Shown: positions 54,401-64,000 of the stretch, in pieces
Numbering within the stretch: position 1 is the stretch's first letter
How the letters are laid out: the number at the start of each line of letters is the position of its first letter
Assembly: GCA_013433145.1 (NCBI GenBank)
Contig: CM024177.1
Span: 2,134,110 to 2,198,109 of the forward strand
Reading direction: 5' to 3'
Origin: Ascaris suum
Lineage: Eukaryota; Nematoda; Chromadorea; Rhabditida; Ascarididae
Length of the DNA stretch: 64,000 nt
Program-made: the position numbers and the translations under genes
The notes under the pieces: generated by a model
The model's input: only the letters and a program-made list of their open reading frames with translations
Databases searched by the model: none
What the model was told of the DNA's origin: nothing

Positions 54401-57400
54401 GCATTTGGATTAAGCCTTTGTCACGAAACATATCAGTGTAGAAACACCGTTGGAAGTTATGAATGTGTCTGTCCAAGTGGATATAAGACAAACACAACTA
54501 GCAAGCAATGCGACGATATCGATGAGTGCAAGCAATCAACGCAATTGTATATTACATTGATAAGTTGTTGAAATCAATTCCACCCTTCCCGCTTAGTCCC
54601 ATTCTCCATTCCCCTCCCCATCTAAACTATATTATTGAGCGCTGTCATATTTCAAGAGCTCAAAAAGGTGCTGCAGTACAGATCGAAACAAGGCAGAGGA
54701 AATGTGATAATTGTGTATATTTCAAAGAGATTTCGGGCGTAAGAATCCGCTGTAGTAAAAGAATAGCGGAGAAAGGAAAGGGGCTGGATTTTGGGATGCC
54801 GGCTTTACAGTAGATTCAAATATATCCTCCTCTCTACATGAGGCATCATTTTGAAAGGCGATTCACCGGAATGCACACTTTTCTCTAACACCTCATCACC
54901 ATCCGTTTTGCTTCCTTCTTGTACGTACTCATATTGTTAAATTTCTCTTATCATATGAACGTCATAGCTACTTTTTTATCTATTCGAACTTGTGACAGAC
55001 GTCAAAAATTGTTGTAAATGCACCAAAAAGAGAATTAGAAACGTGGACTCAACGCTTGCTTAAATGAATCACTTGAAGGTGTAATATACCTGAGGAGCGT
55101 TGCGTGAATTTGCCAGGCAGTTATCGCTGTGAGTGTAATTGGCCTGCTTATGTCGCATCAGGTGAATTTTGCATTGACAATAACGAATGCAATAAGAATG
55201 AGGTGAGCGAACAACTTATACTTCTTTATATAATTCTATAATGTATCATACATTCTTAAGCATATACCCAAAGACTTGTACAGTTATTCGTTCAAGTAAG
55301 TGAGTGAACCTCATGAAGCTAATAAAATGCTGGACTATTTTCAGAGTTGTCGATGTTGTACTTGGCGTAATTGTCCTCTGAGCTTAGAGATCTCTAAATA
55401 AGTTCGTTATGATGACCATCCATCGATGGGTGCTATAAAAATCCTTTCTGTTAGCTAATATTTTATGCATTTTATGCAAAAAACTAGTATTTGAGGACAA
55501 ATCTTGATTCATTACACAGCGACAATACACATCCCAAAAATAATGGTACTGCAACGACTACTGTTGACATTTAGAAGCATAATTGAGAGAAAAAGACGAA
55601 GACTTGTGTTAAGAGAAAGCTTTTGCATTGTTGTATTTGTGTTTGGTATGCGAATCATTTTTCACCTATAGGCCATAACTTCTGTTTTCATCCATCTCTC
55701 CTTAGACACTTGTATGCCAAAAGATTTATCTATATGCCATAAGTCTTAACATGTTATAAGTTTCTTTTCGCGCCCATAATTTGCCACCTATACTCATCAA
55801 ATGCTTCGTTCCGACCGCCTATCGAACACCATCGTCACTAATAATGCCCGATGGCTGATATGACGTTTCTCAACGTAAATCAGCAAAAATTTCCTCATAT
55901 CCTATCATATGTTTCAGTACAATTGTCCATTATTTTCAACTTGCGTTAACACAATTGGCGGCTACAATTGCACATGTAATCGTGGATTTCGTGCTACGAG
56001 CGTTGTTGATGGCAGAGTGGTCCATTGTGAAGATATCGATGAGTGCATTGAGGACAACAATGGTATTTCTTTCATAAATCTCTGATTTTATGGCCGCATT
56101 TATATATCGGTATTTATTTTCCAAAATTAAAAGCATTTTTCACCCAATTTTAGCAATTAAAAAATAATAAATTTACGCAAATACATGTTTTACAGCATGT
56201 CCTTCGCTATCGATATGTCGTAATCGTCCAGGTACATGGGAATGCTTATGTAAGCGTCCAGCAATACAGCATGGTACACAGGACTGTGTCCTTAATGCAA
56301 CTTGTCCTGAATGCAGTGAGCATGCACACTGTCTGCGAAGTGAGCGACCACAAGGCACTGTCTTCAATTGTACATGTGATGTTGGATATACTGGCGATGG
56401 CGTAAACAGATGTGATCGTAAGCAATACTTTTTTTTTTTGATACTCTCAGCGAAATTTTGGAGTTGTTGATTTACGGTTCTAAGCTGCATGATTTCATCG
56501 GCCAGTATGATTATGATTTTAAAAAAATGTGTCTGAAATCTCGAAGGAGTGACGGTTTGAATTAAACGCATTCATGTTCGAAGCATCTAGTACCACCGGG
56601 TCGGGAATTAGCTAATACTATAGTTATATAAGGAATTAGGGCAAAATTGTTTTTCCACACTCTTTGCTATGCGATCATTTTTTTGTGGTCTGTGTAATGT
56701 GAAATTGTCTTTGATTACTAGATGAGAAGGGTGAATAAGAGATTTTCCGAAATGAAACTTGCTTCGAATTTTTAGCCAGTATCATAACAATAACGTGTAA
56801 TGATGAGCTCCCTTCATTTGTTATCGACCTTGAAGTTTGCATTTATAGCCGAAGTTTAAATAAACTAAGAAGTTTCCGTCAATGAGAAGATCGAACTGAG
56901 AAGATCGTCGTAAAACTATCAGACTATTGCAGCGATTAACGAATGTGAGCTAGGCATTGCAAAATGCAATGTTCACGCGGAGTGCATCGACTTGACACCA
57001 CTTTACGAATGCAGATGCAAATCACCTTACTATACTGGTGATGGCAGTAATCAATGCAACCGTATGTTGAAATACAATTTGCTTTAGACGCTAAGCACTA
57101 ATTTCAGTTTTATTGCTTTTTTTGTTTTCTATGAAAATGATGAATAATATTGCATCTTATTTGAAGCAAGACCGATAAACTCTCTTACAAGGTTAATTTA
57201 TTCACTGTTTCTTTCAATATATCCTCATAAAAATCGGATAAGTTGGTTTCCGTTCTCTATGACTAGTGACGTACTATTCCCGTTGCATATCGTAGAACTT
57301 GTTTGATGAATCTCTTGGTGCATTTTTCATGAGCAAAATAGTGGTAAATTGATGCAAATATTATGCTCAATCGACATTGCACGTCTCTATTGTTTATTCA

Positions 57401-60400
57401 CGACAAATCCTTTCAAGCTGTTTCTCTCCAAAAATTCATATATTATGCTCCGAATGGAAAGTACCAAATTAAAGGTTCTCAAGTTGCCGTAAACAAGCAG
57501 CCTATTTTTGAGGTGTTGATTTATGTCTTCAATACAACGACTGTCCGAGCAATGCACGATGTATTTCTCTCGATGAAAAATCCGCGCCTCAATTGGTCAC
57601 TTGCGAATGCCCAGCAGGATTCGTTTTCAATAAACGTACCCGAAACTGTGATGGTAAGTAAATGTTCTTCTACCCGTGCGAGTGTTTCATCGTTAAATAT
57701 TTCAGGCACAACGTTCCTCCTTTCCTCCAAATCTCTCCGGTTATGACTTGGTAAATCGTATTCCTTTGAGGTTCCAATAAGAAAAAAATTTTGGTGCAAA
57801 CCTTTCTTAAGTTCAAATCGAAGCTAAGCGTAGACGTCTTGCCGAGCTTGCATTTCCTTGATATGCTTCTTCAATCCTCATTAATTACTAGTGTTTTAAA
57901 TTTTTCTTTAAATTATTTTGTACAATAGAAGTATTTAAGGGTCCATCTATTTAGATATAAACGAATGTGTTTTCAACAATGGTCTCGGTCCTTGTACTGG
58001 AATGCCGAAAGGGACTGAATGCATCAATACGCAAGGCTCATTTTTCTGCATGTGCCCAAGTGGATATGAAATCAACAGCAATGGTACTCAATGCAACGGT
58101 ATTCCATTGAAGTTTTTTTATATTTTTTCTTGTATATAGTGTCACATAAAAATATGCTCCACACCCATTTTGAGTTCGAAGAGAGCAGATTAGAAACCAA
58201 TTTGAGGAATGAAATAAATTAAGCTGCTAAGCTACCTGTCTCTACCAAATAGCTCATAAAAAGACGAAATTTTATTAGAACTATTTCTTGGCGTTATTTT
58301 ACTAATTGCTGAGTGAGTATTTTCCACGAAAATGAAAATTATTATCGCATCGAAGAAATTACAATTTCACTACACTCAGAATTTTCTCTACAGGTTCAAT
58401 AATTAGTTTCATTCATTTTTTTTTTGATCGAAAGTAATGAGTGGCATCATTTTTTTTTTTTTGAAGTTATAAGCTATGCCCAGCTATGATTCGATTCCAG
58501 TGGCTATTACGGTATGAAAATTCAAGGTGCATTAAATAAAGCACCTCAGAAATTGTGTTGGACATTACTTTGCATATACCTAAACTGCAATATGGTATAG
58601 ACCATCCTACTGCTTTTATTTACAAGTAATACCTTTTCATAACAAACGAGTATGCGTTGAAAACGAGTATGCGTTCTGGAAGAAATATTAGACGATATAT
58701 CTCTAAAACATTACATAATTTCTTTACTCATGAGTTGAAAAATTACATTTCAAATTTCGTACACGCTAATTCAACCAAAATGATTTCATAGTAGATCATG
58801 GCAATGATTTTTTTTTTAATCTCTTCTACATAAGTTTAATGTCGTACTCTTTCAAATTCTTTTCCAAGATTATGCTGACAGATTATATTTGTCTATCCGT
58901 AATTCACTACTATGAAGATAAAGAAAACTATCGTTATCAATCGAATCAATCAGATGCGCTTTATTAATGAAGCTCGAAGTTAATTAGAAAAGTTGATTTT
59001 AGCATTTGATAGATAGCTACAATGTTTCTTTTTATTTAAGGCACTATCGTCCGACAACTCAATGTTTTTTGCTTATAGATATTGACGAGTGTTTAACAAT
59101 GAGTTTTGATGTTTGTTGGCAAACAGGAGGCATCTGCAAGAATGTACCTGGTTCATATGAATGCATTTGTCCAAATGGATTGCGGCAATCGGCTGACAAA
59201 ATGCGATGCACTGGTTGGCGGTTGCAATTCCATCATCCTCTATTACTTATCAATTTTCATGCTTCTAGGAATTTTTCACGCGTCATTAGTTGTTAAAGCA
59301 TTATTTACGTGTCGTAATACTCATTCAGAGAAATATCAACTTCTCAGCTGCTTAGAACTTGAGTTACTAAACTATTCGATATCGCAAAGTGTTTATCACT
59401 CGTCTATGAAGAGACCGCAAACTAATGTCTAAAAAATCCCATACTTTCTTTGAAAATAGAAATAACAAAGCACTAATTAAGCGCTAAGAATTACTCTTTA
59501 ATATATCATATCTATGAGAGAAATTTTCCCCAATTTTTGCCTAATTTTCCTATTTTTTCGCCATTTTCCAACTGCCATTTAATTGATCATAGGTATCGTA
59601 AAGAAATAAATTTGCTATTCGCTGTTTCGCTGCTGTAGATGTGAATGAATGCGAAGAAACAAAGGACAATTGTGATAAAGCGACCACTACATGCTTCAAT
59701 TTCTATGGCGATTATATGTGCTTATGTAAGCAAGGATACGCCTACGTTCCACAGAAAACGAATATTTGTCAAGGTAATGTTCAACTGAAAGAGATTACTT
59801 GTCGATCGTGACGTTTTTGGATAATCAATTCGCGTTATCTGTTGGAATGGGATTCAGTAAATATCATTCTCGGATGAACCGTTGTGTGATGTGAAATAGG
59901 AGACGTGCAATTAGTTGGCAGATTTAAAGAAGTAACGACATTGCAGTGAAAAAATCATGTGGCATTGCCTTCACTGTGGTCACAAGGTTTAAGCAAGAAA
60001 AATATTGTTGTTGAGATTGGCTTATATTTGTGTACTCATTTGTGCAAACTATCCTTCCCTTATTACATCTTCAAGCTTGCTATGGACCACAAACTTGGGT
60101 AAAGCAACCAAATCGTTGTGAAGTTATTTAGAATTCTTAACGTTTTGAAGTGAACTCTTTTGCTATGATTTCATCTTTTGGTCGTTTAAAAAATTTACAT
60201 ATTTAAAAGAGAACTCAATGGTCTTCAGAATTTGAAAAGTATTCTCTATAATATAAGTTTGAACAAATAAAAAAATCAATCGATTTTGCAGATATCGATG
60301 AATGCGCTATAGGAAGTGATAATTGTACAGCACTCTCCGAAACTTGTTATAATACACCTGGTTCATTCTATTGCAAATGCAGTAAAGGGTAAATTCTTAT

Positions 60401-63400
60401 ACCATTTAGTACTAGTTGTCTCATTGATTATTTTCTATAATATTTCCGCAATATTTTTTCACCTCATCTTTTGGTTGTTATCGTTTTATTATGGTGACAA
60501 GTGAAGATCCACTGGTGGATATTTATCCCAGAAACAGGCAGTGCATAGGGCATTTTGGTGCATTTTACTTTGATCTGTGCCGCAGCATCTTTTTTTTTGG
60601 AGTTAGTTCCTTTTGAAATCAATAGTGTCAATGGTCTGAGAACAGAGAACAAACGCAAAGCATTTTCTTTACTACCTAGAAGAAGAATTTTGTATGAGTA
60701 CTTGACAATGCATTTCTCTATGTGTAGCAATCAGCTATTGGAAAAACGGATCAAAAAGAGTAATGTGATATGCGCGATCTTCACGACGTCTGAAATTATC
60801 GGCAATCTAATATCGATAAATGAACGACTATTGATGGGTGGCAATAACAACGATTCATTTTATGCCACATTATTTATCATTTATAGAATTGCCGAAATGG
60901 GTATAGAGGCAATGAAATTAATTGTGCAGTGATATTTTCACGGAAAATTTTTAACGAGATTTCGAAGAAAGTAATGAAAATCTGAGAGTAGAGATAAAAT
61001 TTTTCTATCCATTCATCAATAATTGCTAATGATTATGAGCCTTCTGTTTATCCTTGTGTGTGAGAATTTTCTTGCTGCATCTTAACAACTTTCTCCTCAA
61101 TCAAGACTGTTTGGAATGGTTGCATCGGAATTTCTACATCCTGCATTGTTTGCGTGCATGTATCATTCGCTGAATGCCATAAATAATAGTGCTAACGCCC
61201 ATAGTTCAAAACAGAGATAACAAGTTATGTTAGTTTCATCTATGATTTATTTGAAGTAAACTTAACTATATTTGGAGCTAATCTCTTCATCAGAATGGTG
61301 ATATCAACGGAGCTTAATTGAAAGAGCAATTTCCAATAAAACTTTGATATATTTGAATTCAATCCTCTCTTTCAATTCTGAGCGTCAGTTTCCACTATTC
61401 TCCACAGCATTCTTCAAAGGAGTGATCTTTGTTCAATTACATGCTGTTCTAATAGCTTATTCAAATATTAATGCAAAATTGAATTATGAGAATTTTTTCA
61501 GCTATCACAAAGACAGTAATGGAAATTGTGTGCCAAAAGCGATGTGTGATGGCTCGATAAAATGTGGCAAGAATGCATTATGCGTTATGAGGCCAAGTAA
61601 ATCCGAGCCAAATAAATTTACACCGAAATGTGTCTGTAAAGATGGTTATTTTGTAAGTGGACAATTATTTTTACTTATACTCAATAGTGAACTCTTTGCT
61701 TAATTTAGCGAAGAGTTAATTAGAACTTTCCAAAAAAAAAATCAGCTAATAGAAGCAATAAGATAGTTGAAATTTTTGACGTTCACCGAGCAAAACCTTT
61801 GATTTTCAAATTCTTGATTTTTGAGCATTCGAGTGGATGAATTGATAAGGTGTACTCTCGTATGTCGAGAAATCTTTTGATATTAACTTCCATTGTTACA
61901 TTTTCATATGAAGTAATTGCCTTATTACTAGTAGTGATATGGTACTATGATCTTATTGAACGAAATAAAATATCTAAGTAATGACGAAATTACTCCTCCA
62001 TCTCTTCAAGTTTCTTATTCCCTAGCTGAACCTGTGAAAAAAAAAAGACTGATGTAGTTTTTGGATTTCAGGGCAACGATCCGAAAGCGTTTTGCGAGCC
62101 AATCAACGAATGTAACTCAAATGATCAATGTGCTGCTAATGCACACTGTAGAAAGACAACAAACAATGATGGTATGTATATGATGCGATCATGAAAAATG
62201 AAAGATTGAACAACGATGGTAACATAGTCGGTGTTTTGCTAATCACCTGTAGGCGGCTTTGGGAGATGGAAATGGAGGAGGTGTTTTTTTTTTGCGCTAT
62301 GAACTACCAGGCGTTCTATCGCACTACTACTGCAGTAGTGATCTCATTAGGTTTGCTTTTGTGATAGGTTTGATTAGCATATCCTAAATATATCATTTGG
62401 CTATTGTTAATATTTTGCCCGCCATATGATAAGCGATAATTAATAGTTAACACCTGTCGTTAAATTAGTTAATACTCAGCGCTAATTACAGGTATAAATG
62501 TACACAAGTGCACATGTGATGAAGGCTATAGAAGAAGAGGTGGCTACTGCGAACAAATCGATGAATGTCATGAACAGCCTACGATATGCGGCAATCATAC
62601 GATTTGCATTGATCTTGACCCGCATTATAAATGCGTCTGCCAACCGGGCACAGTCAACGTCGCTAAAGGTAACTTCACACCTTGTTGCATTTCTCAGTGG
62701 TCAGAGCAAGTATAGAGCACGAATTGTGCAATCATTGCCCTCAAAAACGTATGATCCCTTTGTTTGGCTTAAAATGGCTCACATGTTTTTCCAACCAAAG
62801 TGTCTTGAAAAGTGGTTTTGCACAATACCGCCCCACATTACCTGTCTAATTTTATAGTGCATAAAGCTATATATTAATCTCTTTTTCCGTATTTTGTTCC
62901 GGCTCACTCCAACATTCTATAGAATAGATAACATCCTTTCAGTGACGTATCATCTGCGAATAGAAAATTCTGCTCTATCCTCATTAGCGTAGTTTGTAAT
63001 GCCGATACATTTGAGTTCTTCATTTTCCTCGCTAGTTAGATTTTCTCGTAAAGCTTCCTTAGTTTATTATTTAGCCATGCGCATAATTCCAATTATATTT
63101 CAAAGTAGCATCCTGAAAGTCTGGTTCCTAGGCTTTCTTTTTCAATTTCAAGTCTGTGAAACGAGAATTGTTCCATATACGGCTTGGTAGATCACTTCAG
63201 ACTTCCTTCTAAATCATTTTTTCTCTTGAGCGACCTAGATTCCTATAGCTCCATCTTTCGAATGTAGAACAGTTTTAGGAGAAACATATCGCTTTTTGAG
63301 GCATTTTCATGTCACGCATATCAAATCTCAGATGTGATATTCATCACTACATCTAGCGTCTTTGCGCATTGATATGTTCACAAACTGGAAATTCTCCGGA

Positions 63401-63612
63401 ATTTCTGGATGCATTCGACAAGTAGTGCCATGAATGCATTGTTCGAATAATTTGCAGGAAGTGATAAATTAAAGTGTGTGCCGATGACATGTAAAAATGT
63501 CGAAAATCCATGTCATCGGGATGCAAAATGCATAGACATCGACGGAGGTTACATCTGCGAGTGTCCACCTGGTTTCGTCGGTGCCGGTACGCCTAACTTA
63601 GGTTGTGTGTCG
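24436..63612 (+). CDS. Giant multi-EGF extracellular matrix protein (fibrillin/MUA-3-like), 3' end outside window
   Basis: About 2,214 residues and at least 47 consecutive EGF-like modules are encoded here. Exons: 24436-24481, 26855-26883, 27309-27338, 27407-27578 (these four tentative), 28091-28246, 29076-29219, 29781-29945, 30674-30791, 31733-31869, 34666-34738, 35265-35461, 35683-35829, 36390-36530, 37246-37392, 38359-38472, 39681-39771, 40084-40136, 40681-40827, 41415-41540, 42076-42216, 43216-43344, 44257-44406, 45179-45310, 45703-45823, 46368-46528, 47052-47174, 47465-47596, 47852-47995, 48684-48853, 49090-49222, 50494-50643, 51053-51186, 51595-51736, 52294-52437, 52907-53050, 53886-54029, 54387-54546, 55079-55202, 55918-56062, 56196-56417, 56933-57061, 57513-57653, 57955-58098, 59079-59213, 59639-59773, 60292-60388, 61502-61652, 62072-62171, 62492-62668, 63458-63612. 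Phases agree throughout. Most exons are phase 1-1 and carry one module; many start D-[IV]-[DN]-E-C, the calcium-binding EGF consensus. No LDL-A, VWA, SEA, ZP, TB or membrane segment lies in the window, so FBN-1, MUA-3 and MUP-4 types cannot be told apart. Likely role: matrix or apical attachment of epidermis. Confidence 0.88.
24482..26854. other. Long first intron (tentative) of the EGF-repeat gene
   Basis: About 2.4 kb of strongly AT-rich DNA containing a (GT)n run near 24694-24707, a hairpin at 26079-26130 and no recognisable coding segment. If the assigned signal-peptide exon is wrong, the true first exon could lie within this stretch. Confidence 0.4.
26079..26130. repeat. Imperfect inverted repeat (hairpin)
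   Basis: Left arm CGTTCGTTTCAACTCGAT (26079-26096) and right arm ATTGAGTCAAACGAACG (about 26114-26130) pair with one bulge and one mismatch around an 17-18-base loop rich in TCGAT/TTCGA. It is more GC-rich than its surroundings. It could be a folded-back repeat or the end of a small element. Confidence 0.5.
28091..31869 (+). other. EGF modules 2-6
   Basis: Exon 28091-28246: [10 protein letters not shown]...CGCGPGF, no DxDEC start. Exon 29076-29219: a longer module with [17 protein letters not shown], entered through an unusual TTTAAG acceptor. Exon 29781-29945: [13 protein letters not shown]...CQCKSGW. Exon 30674-30791: [11 protein letters not shown]..., whose last cysteine (TEC) is supplied by the next exon. 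Exon 31733-31869: [19 protein letters not shown]...CKCKQGF, calcium-binding type with the NTVGSF turn. All exon phases match. Confidence 0.85.
31870..34665. other. Largest intron inside the EGF array (2.8 kb)
   Basis: From about 32030 to 33480 the sequence is clearly richer in G and C than the flanking introns and contains an unidentified minus-strand coding relic (own entry). From 33490 to 34660 it returns to ordinary AT-rich intron with a T-run (34367-34385). The GC-richer part looks like inserted foreign or pseudogene material. Confidence 0.6.
32205..33015 (-). pseudogene. Unidentified decayed coding relic in intron
   Basis: Minus-strand frames are nearly open: 33015-32794 (contains [19 protein letters not shown]), then a shift into another frame running from about 32790 to 32205 with only three stops in about 195 codons (contains [39 protein letters not shown] and [14 protein letters not shown]). 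Codon-like composition and the GC step at its edges argue for a former coding sequence, either from a transposable element or a processed pseudogene. I recognise no domain, and the frame breaks show it is not functional. Confidence 0.35.
34666..38472 (+). other. EGF modules 7-12 (start of 12)
   Basis: Module 7 is split by an intron between exons 34666-34738 ([15 protein letters not shown]) and 35265-35461 ([10 protein letters not shown]), the latter continuing with module 8 ([20 protein letters not shown]). Then 35683-35829 ([16 protein letters not shown]), 36390-36530 ([13 protein letters not shown]...), 37246-37392 ([13 protein letters not shown]..., entered by TTTTTGAG) and 38359-38472 ([12 protein letters not shown]...CDCEEGY). 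The last lacks its sixth cysteine, which comes from the next exon (39681). Confidence 0.87.
38473..38648 (+). other. In-frame extension of exon 38359-38472 (possible alternative end)
   Basis: If the donor GTGAGG at 38473 is not used, the reading frame continues without a stop for 57 codons to a TAG at 38646-38648. The extension contains its own cysteine ([19 protein letters not shown]) that would close the EGF module. Intron retention would therefore give a short isoform ending after about 12 EGF modules. It may simply be a chance open frame. Confidence 0.25.
39681..43344 (+). other. EGF modules 12 (end) to 17
   Basis: 39681-39771 (acceptor [20 protein letters not shown]...) and 40084-40136 ([17 protein letters not shown]) share module 13. 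40681-40827 ([11 protein letters not shown]...[14 protein letters not shown]), 41415-41540 ([12 protein letters not shown]...[13 protein letters not shown]) and 42076-42216 ([12 protein letters not shown]...CECEDGF) are calcium-binding types. 43216-43344 ([15 protein letters not shown]...FNCSCPSTS) is an atypical six-cysteine module without the DxDEC start or the Gly-aromatic turn after the fifth cysteine. Confidence 0.86.
44257..47995 (+). other. EGF modules 18-24
   Basis: 44257-44406 ([27 protein letters not shown]; very short third loop and long last loop), 45179-45310 ([15 protein letters not shown]...), 45703-45823 plus 46368-46528 (module 20 split by an intron, followed by [12 protein letters not shown]...[14 protein letters not shown]), 47052-47174 ([12 protein letters not shown]...[11 protein letters not shown]), 47465-47596 ([14 protein letters not shown]...) and 47852-47995 ([13 protein letters not shown]...). 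Most show the Asp/Asn hydroxylation consensus between the third and fourth cysteines. Confidence 0.88.
49223..50493. other. Intron with RTE relic
   Basis: A 1.27-kb intron between EGF exons. About 49650-50100 is a decayed reverse transcriptase on the minus strand (own entry); the rest is AT-rich with no other recognised feature. Confidence 0.7.
49650..50100 (-). mobile_element. Decayed RTE-type retrotransposon fragment
   Basis: On the minus strand the frame from 50097 to 49891 contains [13 protein letters not shown] (the region before motif C) and [20 protein letters not shown], a clear FADD-type reverse transcriptase motif C with both aspartates kept, followed past a stop by [14 protein letters not shown]. 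The nucleotide sequence also resembles the first-intron copy near 4990-5300 (shared words such as GAGCTTCATGAA and TCTGCAAGTAA). It is a short, broken piece of the same or a related element; ends are approximate. Confidence 0.7.
52294..55202 (+). other. EGF modules 30-35 (start of 35)
   Basis: 52294-52437 ([18 protein letters not shown]...), 52907-53050 ([17 protein letters not shown]...[10 protein letters not shown]), 53886-54029 ([21 protein letters not shown]...), 54387-54546 ([12 protein letters not shown]...[14 protein letters not shown] then [10 protein letters not shown]). The last module is completed by 55079-55202 ([16 protein letters not shown]), entered through an ACTTGAAG acceptor, which then starts another with DNNECNKNE. 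Phases 1, 2 and 0 all match. Confidence 0.87.
53460..53810. repeat. Degenerate tandem repeat in intron
   Basis: An AT-rich run made of loosely repeated units of about 20-30 bases resembling TTCAACGAATAGAAATTAA (for example near 53574-53600, 53648-53670, 53748-53775). Units are diverged and of uneven length, as in an old minisatellite. It fills most of the intron before exon 53886-54029. Confidence 0.5.
55918..59213 (+). other. EGF modules 35 (end) to 41
   Basis: 55918-56062 ends module 35 ([19 protein letters not shown]) and begins [10 protein letters not shown]. 56196-56417 is the longest exon of the array (222 bases): the rest of module 36 (CPSLSIC...[11 protein letters not shown]) plus module 37 ([10 protein letters not shown]...[11 protein letters not shown]). 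Then 56933-57061 ([11 protein letters not shown]...), 57513-57653 ([16 protein letters not shown]..., entered by TTTTTGAG), 57955-58098 ([14 protein letters not shown]...) and 59079-59213 ([13 protein letters not shown]...[13 protein letters not shown]). Confidence 0.88.
59639..63612 (+). other. EGF modules 42-47
   Basis: 59639-59773 ([12 protein letters not shown]...CLCKQGY), 60292-60388 with 61502-61652 (module 43 split: [12 protein letters not shown]... / [10 protein letters not shown]; the second exon starts module 44, CVCKDGYF), 62072-62171 (closes 44, starts [10 protein letters not shown]), 62492-62668 (closes 45, [14 protein letters not shown]; then [11 protein letters not shown]), 63458-63612 (closes 46; then [10 protein letters not shown]...[11 protein letters not shown]). 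The last exon ends in phase 0 at GTGAGT, so the gene continues past the window. Confidence 0.87.
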
Positions 63613-64000
63613 GTGAGTAATACTTAGTTACAGCTTTATTCAGCTACAATGATGACTAACCTTTACCAACTCTTCCATGCTAGCTCAAGCAAGTGTATTA
63701 ACAACGAATTTAGTGGAACACCTCAGTGATGACCTCATGATTTTTATTCGCGCATGATTTTCTAGAGAACTTATGCAAAGGGGAGGTGCTTTCATGCAGC
63801 TGCTGCCAGAAAAAGGGATAGATCTTAGCTGTTCAGTCTTACAAAATAAGCTATTTGTACGACTGTTTTATGGCTATTTACGACTATTAACTAGGAGACT
63901 ATTTTATTTGAATGCGAAGCTTTATTGAGAGCAGAAAAAAAATTTCATTTATGTCATATAGTAGCATACGGTAAAATCGTATACTAAATGCGGATCTAAA
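63613..64000. other. Intron at the window edge
   Basis: Sequence following the donor GTGAGT at 63613. No further EGF exon or stop-terminated last exon was found before the window ends, so the next exon lies outside. Confidence 0.7.

Noticed and set aside
56173..56571. 132-codon minus-strand open frame
   Set aside because: Antisense shadow of the 222-base EGF exon 56196-56417.
60555..60932. 125-codon plus-strand open frame in an EGF intron, signal-peptide-like start
   Set aside because: The apparent start is TTG; the first real ATG is about 50 codons in, and there is no domain pattern or clear gene signal. A nested gene is not supported.

Overview
The window looks like nuclear DNA of a nematode. 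It is AT-rich, its genes are broken into many short exons with TTTTCAG/TTTAG-type acceptors, and two genes have an acceptor directly in front of the start ATG, as expected for spliced-leader trans-splicing. Introns are long (often 0.4-2.8 kb) and carry decayed retrotransposon pieces, which fits a larger parasitic nematode genome better than Caenorhabditis; that placement is inference. No tRNA, rRNA or CRISPR array was seen.

Layout. (1) 1-3907: no intact gene; a (TA)86 microsatellite, a CA/CG-rich stretch and a decayed minus-strand coding relic. (2) 3917-14049, plus strand: a 12-exon integrin-beta-like gene of 511 residues. It keeps the PSI, hybrid and I-EGF parts of a beta chain but lacks the beta-I (VWA) domain, the beta-tail domain and the cytoplasmic tail, and ends in an acidic linker plus a GPI-signal-like hydrophobic end. 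An RTE-type reverse transcriptase relic lies in its first intron. (3) 14050-16416: convergent intergenic space. (4) 16417-22603, minus strand: a 9-exon mitochondrial aspartate aminotransferase gene, complete, 425 residues. (5) 22604-24435: intergenic space between two diverging genes. (6) 24436 to beyond 64000, plus strand: a giant secreted or membrane protein built of at least 47 consecutive EGF-like modules (about 2,214 residues encoded here, 3' end outside the window). It resembles the nematode fibrillin-like/apical matrix family (FBN-1, MUA-3, MUP-4). Its introns hold a second RTE relic, an unidentified decayed reading frame and a degenerate tandem repeat.

The first and third genes encode extracellular proteins that could act in cell-matrix attachment; the aminotransferase is a housekeeping enzyme (malate-aspartate shuttle) with no evident link to them. 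The strongest candidate for something little described is the integrin-beta-like protein that has lost its ligand-binding head domain. Exon models were made by eye from splice signals, reading phase and family patterns; phases were checked to be consistent along each gene.
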